DNA of 64,000 nucleotides from Pseudomonas sp. B20(2017) (GTDB lineage Bacteria > Pseudomonadota > Gammaproteobacteria > Pseudomonadales > Pseudomonadaceae), in contig NZ_NEJP01000001.1 of assembly GCF_002113125.1 (NCBI RefSeq), positions 62,001 through 126,000 of the forward strand. The letters are read 5' to 3'. Each line of letters opens with the position of its first letter. The stretch's first letter is position 1. Shown in pieces: positions 30,844 to 40,100 of the stretch. Position numbers and translations under genes: made by a program. The notes under the pieces were generated by a model. It was given only the letters and a program-made list of their open reading frames with translations, searched no databases and was not told the origin of the DNA.

Positions 30844-31842
30844 GTGAAAAAACTCTTTGGCGCCTCACTTCTCGCCGCAGGTCTTGCCTTCGGCAGCGTG
30901 GCTCAGGCCGCACCGACCCTGCTTAACGTTTCCTACGACGTGATGCGCGATTTCTACAAGGACTACAACACTGCGTTCCAGAAACACTGGCAGGCCGAAC
31001 ACAACGAAAACATCACCGTACAGATGTCCTTCGGCGGTTCGAGCAAACAGGCTCGCTCCGTGATCGATGGCCTGCCGGCTGACGTCATCACCATGAACAT
31101 GGCCACCGACATCAACGCCCTCGCCGATAACGGCCAACTGGTGCCGAAGGACTGGGTCACCCGTCTGCCGAACAACAGCGCGCCGTTCACCTCGGCCACC
31201 GTGTTCATCGTGCGCAAGGGCAACCCGAAAGCCCTGAAAGACTGGCCGGACCTGCTCAAGGACGGCGTGCAAGTGATCGTGCCGAACCCGAAAACCTCGG
31301 GCAACGGCCGCTACACCTACCTGTCCGCCTGGGGCTACGTGCTGAAAAACGGCGGTGACGAGAATAAGGCGAAAGACTTCGTCGGCAAGCTGTTCAAGCA
31401 GGCACCGGTGCTGGACACCGGTGGCCGCGCCGCGACCACCACGTTCATGACCAACCAGATCGGTGACGTGCTGGTGACCTTCGAAAACGAAGCCGAAATG
31501 ATCGCCCGCGAGTTCGGCCGCGACCAGTTCGAAGTCATCTACCCAAGCGTCTCCGCCGAAGCCGAGCCGCCGGTGTCGGTGGTCGACAAAGTGGTCGAGA
31601 AGAAAGGCTCCCGCGCCGCTGCCGAGGAATACCTGAAGTTCCTGTGGTCGCCGGAAGGTCAGGAAATCGCGGCCGCCAACTACCTGCGTCCACGTGACCC
31701 GGCGGTACTGGCCAAGTACACCGATCGCTTCCCGAAAGTCGACTTCCTGTCGGTCGAGAAGACCTTCGGCGACTGGCGCACCGTGCAGAAGACCCACTTC
31801 AACGATGGCGGAGTCTTCGACCAGATCTACAACGGCCAATAA
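30844..31842 (+). CDS. sbp: Periplasmic sulfate-binding protein
   Basis: Sulfate ABC transporter binding protein. The 332-residue product starts with GTG at 30844 after AAGGA and has a signal peptide (LFGASLLAAGLAFGSVAQA). Family motifs are clear: NVSYDVMRDFYKDYN, MSFGGSSKQARSVIDGLPADV, NPKTSGNGRYTYLSAWGY and YLRPRDPAVLAKYTDRFP. Normally cysTWA follow, but here the gene is followed by its own terminator and a convergent gene, so it is a stand-alone copy. Sulfur limitation probably induces it. Confidence 0.95.
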   Translation: MKKLFGASLLAAGLAFGSVAQAAPTLLNVSYDVMRDFYKDYNTAFQKHWQAEHNENITVQMSFGGSSKQARSVIDGLPADVITMNMATDINALADNGQLVPKDWVTRLPNNSAPFTSATVFIVRKGNPKALKDWPDLLKDGVQVIVPNPKTSGNGRYTYLSAWGYVLKNGGDENKAKDFVGKLFKQAPVLDTGGRAATTTFMTNQIGDVLVTFENEAEMIAREFGRDQFEVIYPSVSAEAEPPVSVVDKVVEKKGSRAAAEEYLKFLWSPEGQEIAAANYLRPRDPAVLAKYTDRFPKVDFLSVEKTFGDWRTVQKTHFNDGGVFDQIYNGQ

Positions 31843-31857
31843 GGCTTGAGCTGACAT

Positions 31858-31889
31858 GAAAAAGGCGACCTGCAGAGGTCGCCTTTTTT
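31858..31889 (+). terminator. Terminator of sbp
   Basis: AAAAAGGCGACCT and AGGTCGCCTTTTTT form a perfect stem with a short GCAG loop right after sbp. A-run and T-run on both sides make it usable by the convergent gene too. Confidence 0.92.
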
Positions 31890-31897
31890 GTGGGCGG

Positions 31898-32518
31898 CTA
31901 CATGGGCGGCTTCACGCCATCCTTGCCCGCCGAGATCGATTGCGCGGTCAGCGTGCCGTCCGCGCTCTGGGTCACGAAGGTCACGATCTTCACCCCGACC
32001 TTGAGCAGGCTGCGATCGCCCGGCGTCAGGTTGACGATCGGCACGTCCTCGGGCACCAGGATCTTTTGCTGGCCGCCCTTGTAGTTGACGGTCAGCACCC
32101 GGCCGTTGCTCACCACCAGATCGCCGACGCTGCCATTGGTCATGCTGCTGCCTTTGGTCAGGTCGAACGGCCGATGGCCATCGCCGCTGCCGGCCAGCTC
32201 CGGCGGGAACACGTGAACCTCCAGCGCCTTGAGCGTGCCATCCTCTTGGGGAATGGCGGCCGAGCCAATGTAGCTGCCGGGCTTGATGTCTTCGATATTG
32301 GCCAGGGTGACCGCGCGGACCTTGGTGTCCGGGGTCAACTGGACCACCACGTTTTCACCGCTGTTGACGTGAACCTTGAGCGAGTCGGGACTGACCCCGG
32401 TGATCTCGCCGCGCACGCCCATGCGCATGCCGGGCGCTTCGGCGGCCTGTGCGGCAGTGGCGCCGAGCAGACTGATCAGGGCAATCGTTGTGGTGTGGCG
32501 AAGCAACTGACGAAACAT
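31898..32518 (-). CDS. Exported protein with DUF5666-like repeats, function unknown
   Basis: A 206-residue protein with a signal peptide (MFRQLLRHTTTIALISLLGATAAQA). The mature part is beta-rich with an OB/DUF5666-like repeat: RGEITGVSPDSLKVHVNSGENVVVQLTPDTKV and a second weaker copy ending GQQKILVPEDVPIVNLTPGD. No catalytic motif is visible. Single gene, convergent with sbp; the 241 bp between it and the MFS gene should contain both promoters and hold an imperfect stem-loop at 32626-32652. Confidence 0.7.
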   Translation of the reverse strand: MFRQLLRHTTTIALISLLGATAAQAAEAPGMRMGVRGEITGVSPDSLKVHVNSGENVVVQLTPDTKVRAVTLANIEDIKPGSYIGSAAIPQEDGTLKALEVHVFPPELAGSGDGHRPFDLTKGSSMTNGSVGDLVVSNGRVLTVNYKGGQQKILVPEDVPIVNLTPGDRSLLKVGVKIVTFVTQSADGTLTAQSISAGKDGVKPPM

Positions 32519-32759
32519 CGCAATCCTCCGTTGATGAACGCGGAAACCCGGTCACAACATAAGCACGCTATCGAACAAGATGTAAGTGAATGTATCATCG
32601 TCGCTCAACGGTCGGACGCAAGGTTCGCCGATGAACAATGGAATGTTCGGCGCCACCTGTTCCGCAACGGAATAACTGATATCGATCAGAAGCCTCTACT
32701 GCCGGCTCGGCCCGTCCCTTAGCCTCACCGCATTCCTTTTCGCTGGATCGAGAAACCCT

Positions 32760-33947
32760 ATGACCGCCACAACTCACGCAATGACCCGAGGCATGGTGCT
32801 GCTGTTCGCTTTCTGCTGCGGCGCCATCGTTGCCAACATCTACTACGCCCAGCCGATCATCGGCCTGATCGCGCCGGACATCGGCCTGACCGACACCATG
32901 GCCAGCTTCATCGTGTCGCTGACCCAGATCGGCTATGCGCTGGGCCTGTTCTTCCTGGTGCCGCTGGCGGACCTGCTGGAAAACCGTCGCTTGATGATCA
33001 TCACCACCGTGGTGGCGATTGCCAGCCTACTGGGTGCGGCGTTTACCGATCAACCGAATATGTTCCTGCTGATTTCGTTGCTGGTGGGTTTCAGCTCGGT
33101 GTCGGTGCAGGTTCTGATTCCACTGGCAGCGCATCTGGCGCCGGAGGAATCCCGTGGCCGGGTGGTCGGCGGGATCATGGGCGGTCTGCTGCTGGGGATT
33201 CTGCTGGCGCGTCCGGTGTCGAGCGTGGTCGCCGACCATCTCGGCTGGCGGGCGATGTTCATGATCGCCGCAGCCTTGATGGCAGCGATCAGCGTGGTAT
33301 TGGCGCTGACCGTGCCCAAGCGCCAACCGGATCACAGCGCGTCCTACGGCCAGTTGCTGGGTTCGTTGTGGACGCTGCTGCGCAAACAACCGGTGCTGCG
33401 TCAGCGGGCGTTTTACCAGGCCTGCATGTTCGCCACGTTCAGCCTGTTCTGGACCGCCGTGCCGCTGGAACTGGCGCGCAACCATGGCCTGTCCCAGAGT
33501 GAAATCGCGATCTTCGCTCTGGTCGGCGCGATCGGTGCCATTGCCGCGCCGATCAGCGGACGCCTGGCCGATGCCGGCCACACCCGCATCGCCTCGTTGC
33601 TGGCCATGCTGTTCGCCAGCCTGAGCTTCCTGCCCGCCTTCATCCACCCGGCCTATAGCGTGATCGGCCTGGCCGTGACCGGTGTGGTGCTCGACTTCTG
33701 CGTACAGATGAACATGGTGCTCGGCCAGCGCGCGGTCTACTCCCTCGACGCAAAAAGCCGCGGCCGCCTCAACGCGCTGTACATGACCAGCATCTTCGTC
33801 GGCGGCGCCTTCGGCTCGTCGGTGGCGAGTGCGGTGTACGAACATGGCGGCTGGTTGTGGATCGTGATTGTTGGCAGCGCATTCCCGCTGCTGGCGCTGG
33901 TGCGTTTTTTGAGTGCTTCGCAGAAACCTGTTCTGGCAACGGCCTAG
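32760..33947 (+). CDS. MFS transporter, DHA1-type
   Basis: A 395-residue major facilitator protein with 12 predicted helices. The first helices contain GAIVANIYYAQPIIGLIAPDIGLT and QIGYALGLFFLVPLADLLENRR, where the loop 2-3 motif (PLADLLENRR) is an MFS signature. It resembles the YnfM/proton-antiporter branch that exports small hydrophobic compounds. The substrate is unknown. The ATG at 32760 has only a weak Shine-Dalgarno. No adjacent regulator. Confidence 0.85.
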   Translation: MTATTHAMTRGMVLLFAFCCGAIVANIYYAQPIIGLIAPDIGLTDTMASFIVSLTQIGYALGLFFLVPLADLLENRRLMIITTVVAIASLLGAAFTDQPNMFLLISLLVGFSSVSVQVLIPLAAHLAPEESRGRVVGGIMGGLLLGILLARPVSSVVADHLGWRAMFMIAAALMAAISVVLALTVPKRQPDHSASYGQLLGSLWTLLRKQPVLRQRAFYQACMFATFSLFWTAVPLELARNHGLSQSEIAIFALVGAIGAIAAPISGRLADAGHTRIASLLAMLFASLSFLPAFIHPAYSVIGLAVTGVVLDFCVQMNMVLGQRAVYSLDAKSRGRLNALYMTSIFVGGAFGSSVASAVYEHGGWLWIVIVGSAFPLLALVRFLSASQKPVLATA

Positions 33948-33956
33948 AAATCTGAA

Positions 33957-33990
33957 AAGCACTGCCGGATCGCTGATCCGACAGTGCTTG
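33957..33990. terminator. Bidirectional stem-loop between the MFS gene and hicB
   Basis: AAGCACTGCCGGATC and GATCCGACAGTGCTT form a 15-bp stem with one mismatch and a 3-nt loop, midway between convergent genes. The flanking T-run is short, so efficiency is uncertain. Confidence 0.75.
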
Positions 33991-33994
33991 ATGC

Positions 33995-34399
33995 TCAATG
34001 CCGGACCAGTTTTTCCATGGCGGCATCCGCCAGAAAGGAAGAGCGGCTTTTGACATTGTGCTCACGCACGTAGCGGTCGATCCGCTGGATGACATAGCCG
34101 GGCAACGTCACATTGACCTTTTCGGTCTTGCCCATGTACGGCGAAATATCCAGTTCCAGCATGCCCCAACCCATGTCGGCAAATTCCGGATTGTTGCGAT
34201 GGGCGGCCGCCGAAGTCGGCATCGGGATCGAGGCGCCATCAGCCGCGATCTCCTGCAGCATGATGTGGGCAATCTCGACGGCCGCGTTGTAGGCATCCTC
34301 AAACGTATCCCCGGCCGTTACTGCGCCGGGAATATCGGGGATCTGAATCCCGATGGCGGTGTTCTCGTCACCCCATTCGATGCAGATTGGGTATTGCAT
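33995..34399 (-). CDS. hicB: HicB antitoxin with ribbon-helix-helix domain
   Basis: A 134-residue antitoxin. The N-terminal HicB fold is MQYPICIEWGDENTAIGIQI followed by PDIPGAVTAGDTFEDAYNAA. The C-terminal ribbon-helix-helix DNA-binding domain is VNVTLPGYVIQRIDRYVREH with SRSSFLADAAMEKL. It should neutralise HicA and autorepress the operon. The ATG at 34399 overlaps the hicA stop by 1 bp (TAATG), so translation is coupled. Confidence 0.92.
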   Translation of the reverse strand: MQYPICIEWGDENTAIGIQIPDIPGAVTAGDTFEDAYNAAVEIAHIMLQEIAADGASIPMPTSAAAHRNNPEFADMGWGMLELDISPYMGKTEKVNVTLPGYVIQRIDRYVREHNVKSRSSFLADAAMEKLVRH

Positions 34400-34611
34400 T
34401 ACGGATCTCCTCTGTAACTGGCTGGCGGGTTGTACAACCCGGCACGCCTCCTGATGCTCTTGACCGTTCCGACCGGCAAATCCTTTTTCGGATGAGGGAC
34501 GGGAATCGTGTATGGGTTGTAGCGGTGCGTGAAGATGTGGTGGCTGCCGGTTATCCGGTCCAGCGTCCAGCCTGCCTCCTCCAGCTCCTCGATCAATAAC
34601 CTGCTCTGCAC
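34399..34611 (-). CDS. hicA: HicA mRNA interferase toxin
   Basis: A 70-residue double-stranded-RNA-binding-fold toxin. The catalytic histidine is expected in the RITGSHHIFTH motif (GSHH), and HPKKDLPVGTVKSIRRRAGL is typical of the C-terminal half. The GTG at 34611 has AAGGAGG at ideal spacing; a TTG three bases earlier is too close to it. Gene order toxin then antitoxin is the usual hicAB arrangement. Confidence 0.92.
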   Translation of the reverse strand: MQSRLLIEELEEAGWTLDRITGSHHIFTHRYNPYTIPVPHPKKDLPVGTVKSIRRRAGLYNPPASYRGDP

Positions 34612-34642
34612 CAACCGCCTCCTTGCTTCGGCTTAACAAAAG

Positions 34643-34656
34643 TAACCCTAGAGTTA
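34643..34656. promoter_or_regulatory. Candidate HicAB operator
   Basis: TAACCCTAGAGTTA matches its reverse complement at 12 of 14 positions and lies 32 bp upstream of the hicA start, where a ribbon-helix-helix repressor such as HicB would bind. No second copy was seen. Confidence 0.4.
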
Positions 34657-34815
34657 TCTTTACTCAAGCACGGAAATTCGCAGCACGACGTTCGGTTGTT
34701 TTGCAGCATGTGCTTGATGCACTGGCCCAGCGAGCAGGCGATGGCGCTTCTCGCAGAGAGAGCTCAGGCGGTAAGGACTGGATACGAGTGAGGCATTGTT
34801 CATCACCCCAGACAG

Positions 34816-34847
34816 CAAAACGGCGATCCAGAGATCGCCGTTTTTCA
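34816..34847. terminator. Terminator of the lipoprotein gene
   Basis: AAAACGGCGATC and GATCGCCGTTTT form a perfect stem with a short loop just after the stop codon of the lipoprotein gene, usable in both directions. Confidence 0.88.
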
Positions 34848-35255
34848 TTACTCCCCGAACTGCTTGCCCAGTCCCGCCGGTACGCCGTGGATGTTGGTTT
34901 CTTCCCACGGGCCGTTGGGGCTGATCGAGCGGCTCCAGCCGTTGTTCCAGCGATAGTAGGTGCGCTGGCGGTAGAAGGTGTTGGTCTGGTCGTCGAGCAC
35001 ATACACGCCCAGCTTCTGGTCCCAGTGGCTGTTGCCGCCCGGTGGCGGGGCGAAGCTGGCGGAGGTGCGCGGGACGGGTTTGGCGGGTTTGGCCGGAATG
35101 CCCGGCTTGCTCGGCGTCGGGCTGGTCGACGGGGTCGGGCTGGGTTGTGACGGCGGGATCGGCGGCAGCCTGGTGCTCGGCTCCGGTCGTTGCACCGCAC
35201 ATGCGCTCAAGCCCAGGGCCAGTGTGAGGACTGTGATTCGGGCGATGGCGTTCAT
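34848..35255 (-). CDS. Proline-rich lipoprotein of unknown function
   Basis: A 135-residue protein with a lipoprotein signal peptide (MNAIARITVLTLALGLSAC, lipobox LSAC, modified Cys19). It is followed by a Pro/Ser/Thr/Lys linker (about 25-65) and a C-terminal aromatic domain, TFYRQRTYYRWNNGWSRS with PNGPWEETN. The Tyr/Trp pattern resembles small outer-membrane proteins with YxW repeats. No function is known. It sits 25 bp downstream of ccmI and may be read as the tail of the ccm operon. Confidence 0.75.
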   Translation of the reverse strand: MNAIARITVLTLALGLSACAVQRPEPSTRLPPIPPSQPSPTPSTSPTPSKPGIPAKPAKPVPRTSASFAPPPGGNSHWDQKLGVYVLDDQTNTFYRQRTYYRWNNGWSRSISPNGPWEETNIHGVPAGLGKQFGE

Positions 35256-35280
35256 GGCGGTGCGTTCCTGTTGGTTCCGG

Positions 35281-36483
35281 CTATTTGTCCGGGCTGTCGA
35301 TGGTCAGTGTCTGCGGCGCGGTGGTGCTGCTGGCCAGAGGCCCGCTGCGGCCGACCCACTCACCGGCGGTCGGCTGACCGGCACGGGAGATGCGCGCAAC
35401 CAGTTGGACTTCGGGGAAGTTCGACAGTTTCAATTGCGGCATCATCGCGTCGGCATCGCCCAGTTCGACGGTCACCGGCAGGTCGGCGACGGTCAGGCGC
35501 TTGGCCGCCAGCGGCGCCGGCGGGCCCGAAGTGGCGCGGGCGAAAATGAACACGCTGTCACCCGGTTGCACCTTGGCTTTCAACTCGCTGGCCAGATCCA
35601 CACGCACTTTCAACAGCGCCGCCGCTTTCGTCGCCGGTGCCTGGGCGACTTTGCCGCCGCTGGCTTGCAGTTTCTCGGTGGCGCGGGTGATGCCGCCCTG
35701 CAGGGCCTCGCGGGATTTATCCTGCGGCGGCAGTTGCGCCAGCAGACGGTTCCAGTAGTCGATGGCCTCCTGATAACGCTCGCCTTCGAACGCGGCGATG
35801 CCCAACAGGCCGAGACTGGTGACTTCTTTCGGATCGGCTTTCAGCGCTTCATCGGTCAGGGCTTGAACCTTGTCCGACCATTTTTTGTTATCGGCGAAGT
35901 ATTGGGCCTGGGCCCACTGACCGAGCAGCTCCGGCTGACGACCGGCGAGATTGACCGCGCGTTCGAACATCTTTGCCGCGTCCGCCGGACGATCCTGGGC
36001 CATGTAGGTGCGACCGAGGAAATACACGCCTTCAGCCGAATCCGGTTGTGCGGCAACTGCGCGCTCCAAACGCTGGGTCATCTCTTCCATCGACTGCGGC
36101 GCCTGGGCGAACTCGCGGGTCAATTCGACCTTGTCGCTCGCGCCAAAGTGCAGGTACAGACCGAGGCCCAACACCGGCACCAGCACGGCCGCCAGCAAAG
36201 GCAGCGGCTTACCCAGACGCGACACCCGCGCCGGCGCCACAACTTCGGTGTCGGCCAGCAACTCACGGGCTGCTTCGGCACGGCCGCTATCCATTTGCGC
36301 AGCATCGAGTACGCCTTCGGCCTGCTGCGATTGCAGTTCGGCGACGCGTTCCTGATACAGGGCGACGTTGAGAGCGGTTCGATCCTCTTCACGCTGGGCG
36401 CGACGTTCGCGCAGAACGGGGATCAGCAGAAAACTCAGGGCGACCAGAAGCAACAGCCCTGCGGCAAGCCAGAAATCAATCAT
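35281..36483 (-). CDS. ccmI: Cytochrome c maturation protein CcmI
   Basis: Apocytochrome c chaperone of the Ccm system I haem-ligation complex. The 400-residue product has an N-terminal membrane helix pair ([21 protein letters not shown] and [20 protein letters not shown]) separated by a cytoplasmic loop. Periplasmic TPR repeats follow ([40 protein letters not shown]) and a C-terminal beta domain. It overlaps ccmH by 4 bp and is the last ccm gene. Confidence 0.93.
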   Translation of the reverse strand: MIDFWLAAGLLLLVALSFLLIPVLRERRAQREEDRTALNVALYQERVAELQSQQAEGVLDAAQMDSGRAEAARELLADTEVVAPARVSRLGKPLPLLAAVLVPVLGLGLYLHFGASDKVELTREFAQAPQSMEEMTQRLERAVAAQPDSAEGVYFLGRTYMAQDRPADAAKMFERAVNLAGRQPELLGQWAQAQYFADNKKWSDKVQALTDEALKADPKEVTSLGLLGIAAFEGERYQEAIDYWNRLLAQLPPQDKSREALQGGITRATEKLQASGGKVAQAPATKAAALLKVRVDLASELKAKVQPGDSVFIFARATSGPPAPLAAKRLTVADLPVTVELGDADAMMPQLKLSNFPEVQLVARISRAGQPTAGEWVGRSGPLASSTTAPQTLTIDSPDK

Positions 36484-36950
36484 TCTTGGTTTTTATCCAA
36501 CAGTTGGTCGAGGCGCTGACGCTCTTCAGGGGACAGCGATTGCGGCGTCTCGGCGCGTTGCCCGCGACGGCGGCGGACGATCACGGCAATCACCACGAAA
36601 CCGCCCAGTAACAGGCCGGCCGGGCCGAACCAGAGCAACGCGGTCTTGGCATTGAGCGCCGGTTTGTAGCGGACGAAATCACCATAGCGATCAACCATGA
36701 AGTCGATGATCTGCTGATTGTCCTTGCCCTCGCCGAGCATGCGGAAAATCTCTTTGCGCAGGTCGGCGGCAATCGGTGCATTGGAGTCGGCAATGTCCTG
36801 GTTCTGGCACTTGGGGCAGCGCAGTTCCTTGGTCAGTTCGCGAAAACGCTCGCGATCGCCTTCTTTGGCAAACTCGTAGGTGTCGATGGCCGCGTGGGCC
36901 ACACCGGCCAGGCTCAAGCCCAGCACCATGGCAGCAAAAAAGCGCTTCAT
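36480..36950 (-). CDS. ccmH: Cytochrome c maturation protein CcmH
   Basis: Thiol-disulfide component that reduces the CxxCH of apocytochrome c. The 156-residue product has a signal sequence, the redox motif [19 protein letters not shown] with the CxxC pair, [15 protein letters not shown], and one membrane helix near [20 protein letters not shown]. It is the short CcmH form that works beside a separate CcmI. 4-bp overlaps with both neighbours. Confidence 0.95.
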   Translation of the reverse strand: MKRFFAAMVLGLSLAGVAHAAIDTYEFAKEGDRERFRELTKELRCPKCQNQDIADSNAPIAADLRKEIFRMLGEGKDNQQIIDFMVDRYGDFVRYKPALNAKTALLWFGPAGLLLGGFVVIAVIVRRRRGQRAETPQSLSPEERQRLDQLLDKNQE

Positions 36951-37483
36951 GGCTTGGCCTCATCGACCAGCGCCTGATATTTGGCCGCCAGTTTTTCCCG
37001 CCAGACCTGCTCGTCGATCACGCCGACGTACTTGTCGCGGATGATGCCCTTGGCGTCGATGAAGAAGGTTTCCGGCGCGCCATAGACACCGAGGTTCAGG
37101 CCCAGCGAGCCTTCGTCGTCGCGGATGTCCAGTTGATACGGATTGTGGAACTCGGCCAGCCACTTCAACGCATCGGCGTTGGTGTCCTTGTAGTTGATGC
37201 CGTAGATCACCACGCCGCGCTCGGCGAGTTTGTTCAGCACCGGGTGCTCGACCCGGCAGGAAATGCACCAGGTGCCCCAGACGTTGACCAGTGCCGGTTT
37301 GCCGAGAATGTCAGCGCGGGTCAGGGTCTTGTCGCCCTGCACCGCCGGCAGGGAAAACTCCGGGAACGGCTTGTTGATCATCGCCGACGGCAGCTCCGCC
37401 GGATCCAGGTACAGACCGCGATAAAGGAATACGGCCACCAGCAGGAAAATCGCCAATGGCACCAGCATCAACCAACGTCTCAT
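36947..37483 (-). CDS. ccmG: Thioredoxin-like CcmG (DsbE)
   Basis: Membrane-tethered periplasmic thiol:disulfide reductase of cytochrome c maturation. The 178-residue product has an N-terminal anchor (LMLVPLAIFLLVAVFLYRG) and a thioredoxin fold with the active site NVWGTWCISCRVEHPVL (CISC). GVYGAPETFFIDAKGIIRDKYVG carries the cis-proline region. It overlaps ccmF and ccmH by 4 bp each. Confidence 0.95.
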   Translation of the reverse strand: MRRWLMLVPLAIFLLVAVFLYRGLYLDPAELPSAMINKPFPEFSLPAVQGDKTLTRADILGKPALVNVWGTWCISCRVEHPVLNKLAERGVVIYGINYKDTNADALKWLAEFHNPYQLDIRDDEGSLGLNLGVYGAPETFFIDAKGIIRDKYVGVIDEQVWREKLAAKYQALVDEAKP

Positions 37484-39468
37484 GCAGCAGCTCCTTCCAT
37501 GCCCAGCGCTTCACGCACCTTGGCTTTGACCTTGACCCGGTAACGCCGATCCAGCGCCGCCAGCAGACCACCGAAACCGGTCAGCAGACCGCCGAACCAG
37601 ATCCAGCGCACGAACGGCTTCACATGCACCCGCACCGCCCAGGCGCCATCGCCCAGCGGTTCGCCCAAGGCGACGTAGAGGTCGCGGGTGAAACCGGCGT
37701 CGATCCCGGCCTCGGTCATCACCGAGTTCTGCACGGTGTACAGACGTTTTTCCGGGTGCAGCACGCTGACTTCCTGACCGTTGCGGATCACCCGGATGGT
37801 GCCCTTGTCGGAAGTGAAGTTCGGGCCTTCGAAATGTTTGGCGCCTTCGAACACGAACTGATAGCCGGCCAGGTCCATCGACTCGCCTGGTGCCAGACGC
37901 AGGTCACGCTCGGCGCTGTTCTGACTCGACAACACCACGCCCAGCGCGCAGACGGCGATACCAAGGTGCGCGATCTGCATGCCCCAATAACTGCGGGTCA
38001 GGGTCGGCAGGCCTTTGATCAGGCCTTTGTGGCGAGTCTTGTCGAAGATGTCGCGCACACCGGCCAGCAACACCCAGGCCGCGAGCAGGAACGTCGCAAT
38101 CACTGCCCAGTTGAAATCGCCGTAAGCGACGCCGGCCACCACGGCCAGCGCAACACTGCCCAGCAGCACCGGGGTCAGCATACTGACCAGCCATTTCACC
38201 GGGGTGTCTTTCCAGCGCACGATCACACCGACCGCCATCACCAGCATTAACAGCGCCATCAACGGAATGAACAGCGCGTTGAAGTACGGCGGGCCGACCG
38301 ACAGTTTGGCGCCGCTGATCGCATCAAGAATCAGCGGATACAGCGTGCCGAGCAGGATCATCGACGCCGCCACCACCAGCACCAGGTTGTTGCCCAGCAG
38401 CAGGGTTTCCCGCGACCACAAGTTGAAACCGACCTGGCTCTTGACCACTGGCGCACGCAGCGCAAACAGGGTCAGCGAACCGCCGACCACGAACAGCAGG
38501 AAGATCAGAATGAACACACCACGCTCGGGATCCGAAGCAAACGCGTGCACCGAGGTCAGCACACCGGAACGCACCAGGAAAGTACCGAGCAGGCTCAGGG
38601 AGAACGCGGCAATCGCCAGCAACACCGTCCAGCTCTTGAACACGCCACGTTTCTCGGTGACTGCCAGCGAGTGAATCAGCGCCGTGCCCACCAGCCATGG
38701 CATGAACGAGGCGTTTTCCACCGGGTCCCAGAACCACCAGCCGCCCCAGCCGAGTTCGTAATAAGCCCACCACGAACCGAGGGTGATGCCGATACCGAGA
38801 AAGGCCCAGGCGACGATGGTCCACGGACGCGACCAACGCGCCCACGCCGCATCGAGACGACCGCCGAGCAGTGCGGCGATGGCGAAAGCAAACGCCACCG
38901 AGAAACCCACGTAGCCCATATAGAGCATCGGCGGATGGACGATCAGACCGATGTCCTGCAGCAACGGATTGAGGTCACGACCGTCGGCCGGAATCTGCGG
39001 CAGGATCCGCGAAAACGGGTTGGAGGTCAGAATCAGGAACAGCAGGAAACCGGTACTGATCATGCCCATCACTGCCAACACGCGAGCGAGCATCACTTGC
39101 GGCAACTGCCGAGAGAACACCGACACCGCGAAGGTCCAGCCACCGAGGATCAACGCCCATAGCAGCAATGACCCTTCGTGGGCGCCCCACACCGCACTGA
39201 ATTTGTAGTACCACGGCAGCGCGCTGTTGGAGTTCATCGCGACGTAAGCCACGGAGAAATCATCGGTCATGAAGGCGTAGGTCAGGCAACCGAAGGCGAA
39301 CAGCAGAAACGCGAACTGCCCCCACGCCGCCGGTTGGGCGAGGCCCATCCACAGACGGTCGCCGCGCCACGCACCGAGCAACGGCACCACGGCCTGCACC
39401 AGCGCAAAACACAGCGCGAGAATCATGGCCAGATGGCCAAGCTCGGGAATGAAAATGGTGGATGTCAT
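37480..39468 (-). CDS. ccmF: Haem lyase CcmF
   Basis: Core of the haem-ligation complex that attaches haem from CcmE to apocytochrome c. The 662-residue multi-helix protein has the WWD haem-handling motif (WGGWWFWDPVENASFMPWL), the conserved KFSAVWGAHEGSLLLWALIL and periplasmic His residues. A C-terminal periplasmic domain and final helix complete it. Start at 39468, 3 bp after ccmE. Confidence 0.96.
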   Translation of the reverse strand: MTSTIFIPELGHLAMILALCFALVQAVVPLLGAWRGDRLWMGLAQPAAWGQFAFLLFAFGCLTYAFMTDDFSVAYVAMNSNSALPWYYKFSAVWGAHEGSLLLWALILGGWTFAVSVFSRQLPQVMLARVLAVMGMISTGFLLFLILTSNPFSRILPQIPADGRDLNPLLQDIGLIVHPPMLYMGYVGFSVAFAFAIAALLGGRLDAAWARWSRPWTIVAWAFLGIGITLGSWWAYYELGWGGWWFWDPVENASFMPWLVGTALIHSLAVTEKRGVFKSWTVLLAIAAFSLSLLGTFLVRSGVLTSVHAFASDPERGVFILIFLLFVVGGSLTLFALRAPVVKSQVGFNLWSRETLLLGNNLVLVVAASMILLGTLYPLILDAISGAKLSVGPPYFNALFIPLMALLMLVMAVGVIVRWKDTPVKWLVSMLTPVLLGSVALAVVAGVAYGDFNWAVIATFLLAAWVLLAGVRDIFDKTRHKGLIKGLPTLTRSYWGMQIAHLGIAVCALGVVLSSQNSAERDLRLAPGESMDLAGYQFVFEGAKHFEGPNFTSDKGTIRVIRNGQEVSVLHPEKRLYTVQNSVMTEAGIDAGFTRDLYVALGEPLGDGAWAVRVHVKPFVRWIWFGGLLTGFGGLLAALDRRYRVKVKAKVREALGMEGAAA

Positions 39469-39471
39469 CGA

Positions 39472-39927
39472 TCAACCCTCCTTCGCAGGGGTTGGCGCGG
39501 ATTGACCGCTATCCTTCAGGGCTTTGGTCACTTCCGGCGGCATGTATTTCTCGTCATGCTTGGCCAGCACTTCATCGGCGACCACCACGCCATCGGCGTT
39601 GAGCTTGCCGAGCGCGACGATGCCCTGCCCTTCGCGGAACAGGTCCGGCAGGATCCCGCGGTAGGTGATGGTCACGGACTTGTTGAAGTCGGTGACCACG
39701 AATTTGACGTCCAGCGAATCCGTGGAGCGCTGCAGCGAACCTTTCTCGACCATGCCGCCGGCCCGGATGCGGGTGTCCTGCGGCGCTTCGCCGTTGGCGA
39801 TCTGGGTCGGGGTGTAAAACAGGTTGATGTTCTGCTGCAGGGCGCTCAGGGCCAGGCCGACGGCAGCGCCGACCCCGACCAGAATTGCCAGGATGATGAT
39901 CAGACGCTTTTTACGCAGCGGATTCAC
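39472..39927 (-). CDS. ccmE: Haem chaperone CcmE
   Basis: Periplasmic haem chaperone. The 151-residue product has an N-terminal membrane anchor ([20 protein letters not shown]), a beta-barrel OB domain and the haem-binding site [14 protein letters not shown], where His124 binds haem covalently and the nearby Tyr is conserved. It overlaps ccmD by 4 bp. Confidence 0.96.
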   Translation of the reverse strand: MNPLRKKRLIIILAILVGVGAAVGLALSALQQNINLFYTPTQIANGEAPQDTRIRAGGMVEKGSLQRSTDSLDVKFVVTDFNKSVTITYRGILPDLFREGQGIVALGKLNADGVVVADEVLAKHDEKYMPPEVTKALKDSGQSAPTPAKEG

Positions 39928-40100
39928 TTGCCGTTCTCCCGGCGCAGACGACGCGCCTCTTGTTGCAGATAACGCTTGCGGGCCGCGATCGGCGCCGCCA
40001 CGTTGAGGATCAGTACCGCCAGACAGATGCCGTAGGCCGACCAGACATACAGGCCGTGATGGCCCATGGCGAGGAAGTCGCCGAATGACGCGAAACTCAT
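39924..40100 (-). CDS. ccmD: Haem exporter subunit CcmD
   Basis: A 58-residue single-helix protein ([20 protein letters not shown], then [24 protein letters not shown]) that helps release holo-CcmE from CcmABC. The ATG at 40100 gives the typical length; the upstream extension is not conserved. 4-bp overlaps with ccmC and ccmE. Confidence 0.92.
   Translation of the reverse strand: MSFASFGDFLAMGHHGLYVWSAYGICLAVLILNVAAPIAARKRYLQQEARRLRRENGK

Noticed and set aside
34657-34815. Possible gene remnant between hicA and the lipoprotein gene
   Set aside because: Short frames only, no ribosome site and no recognisable motif; left as plain intergenic DNA.
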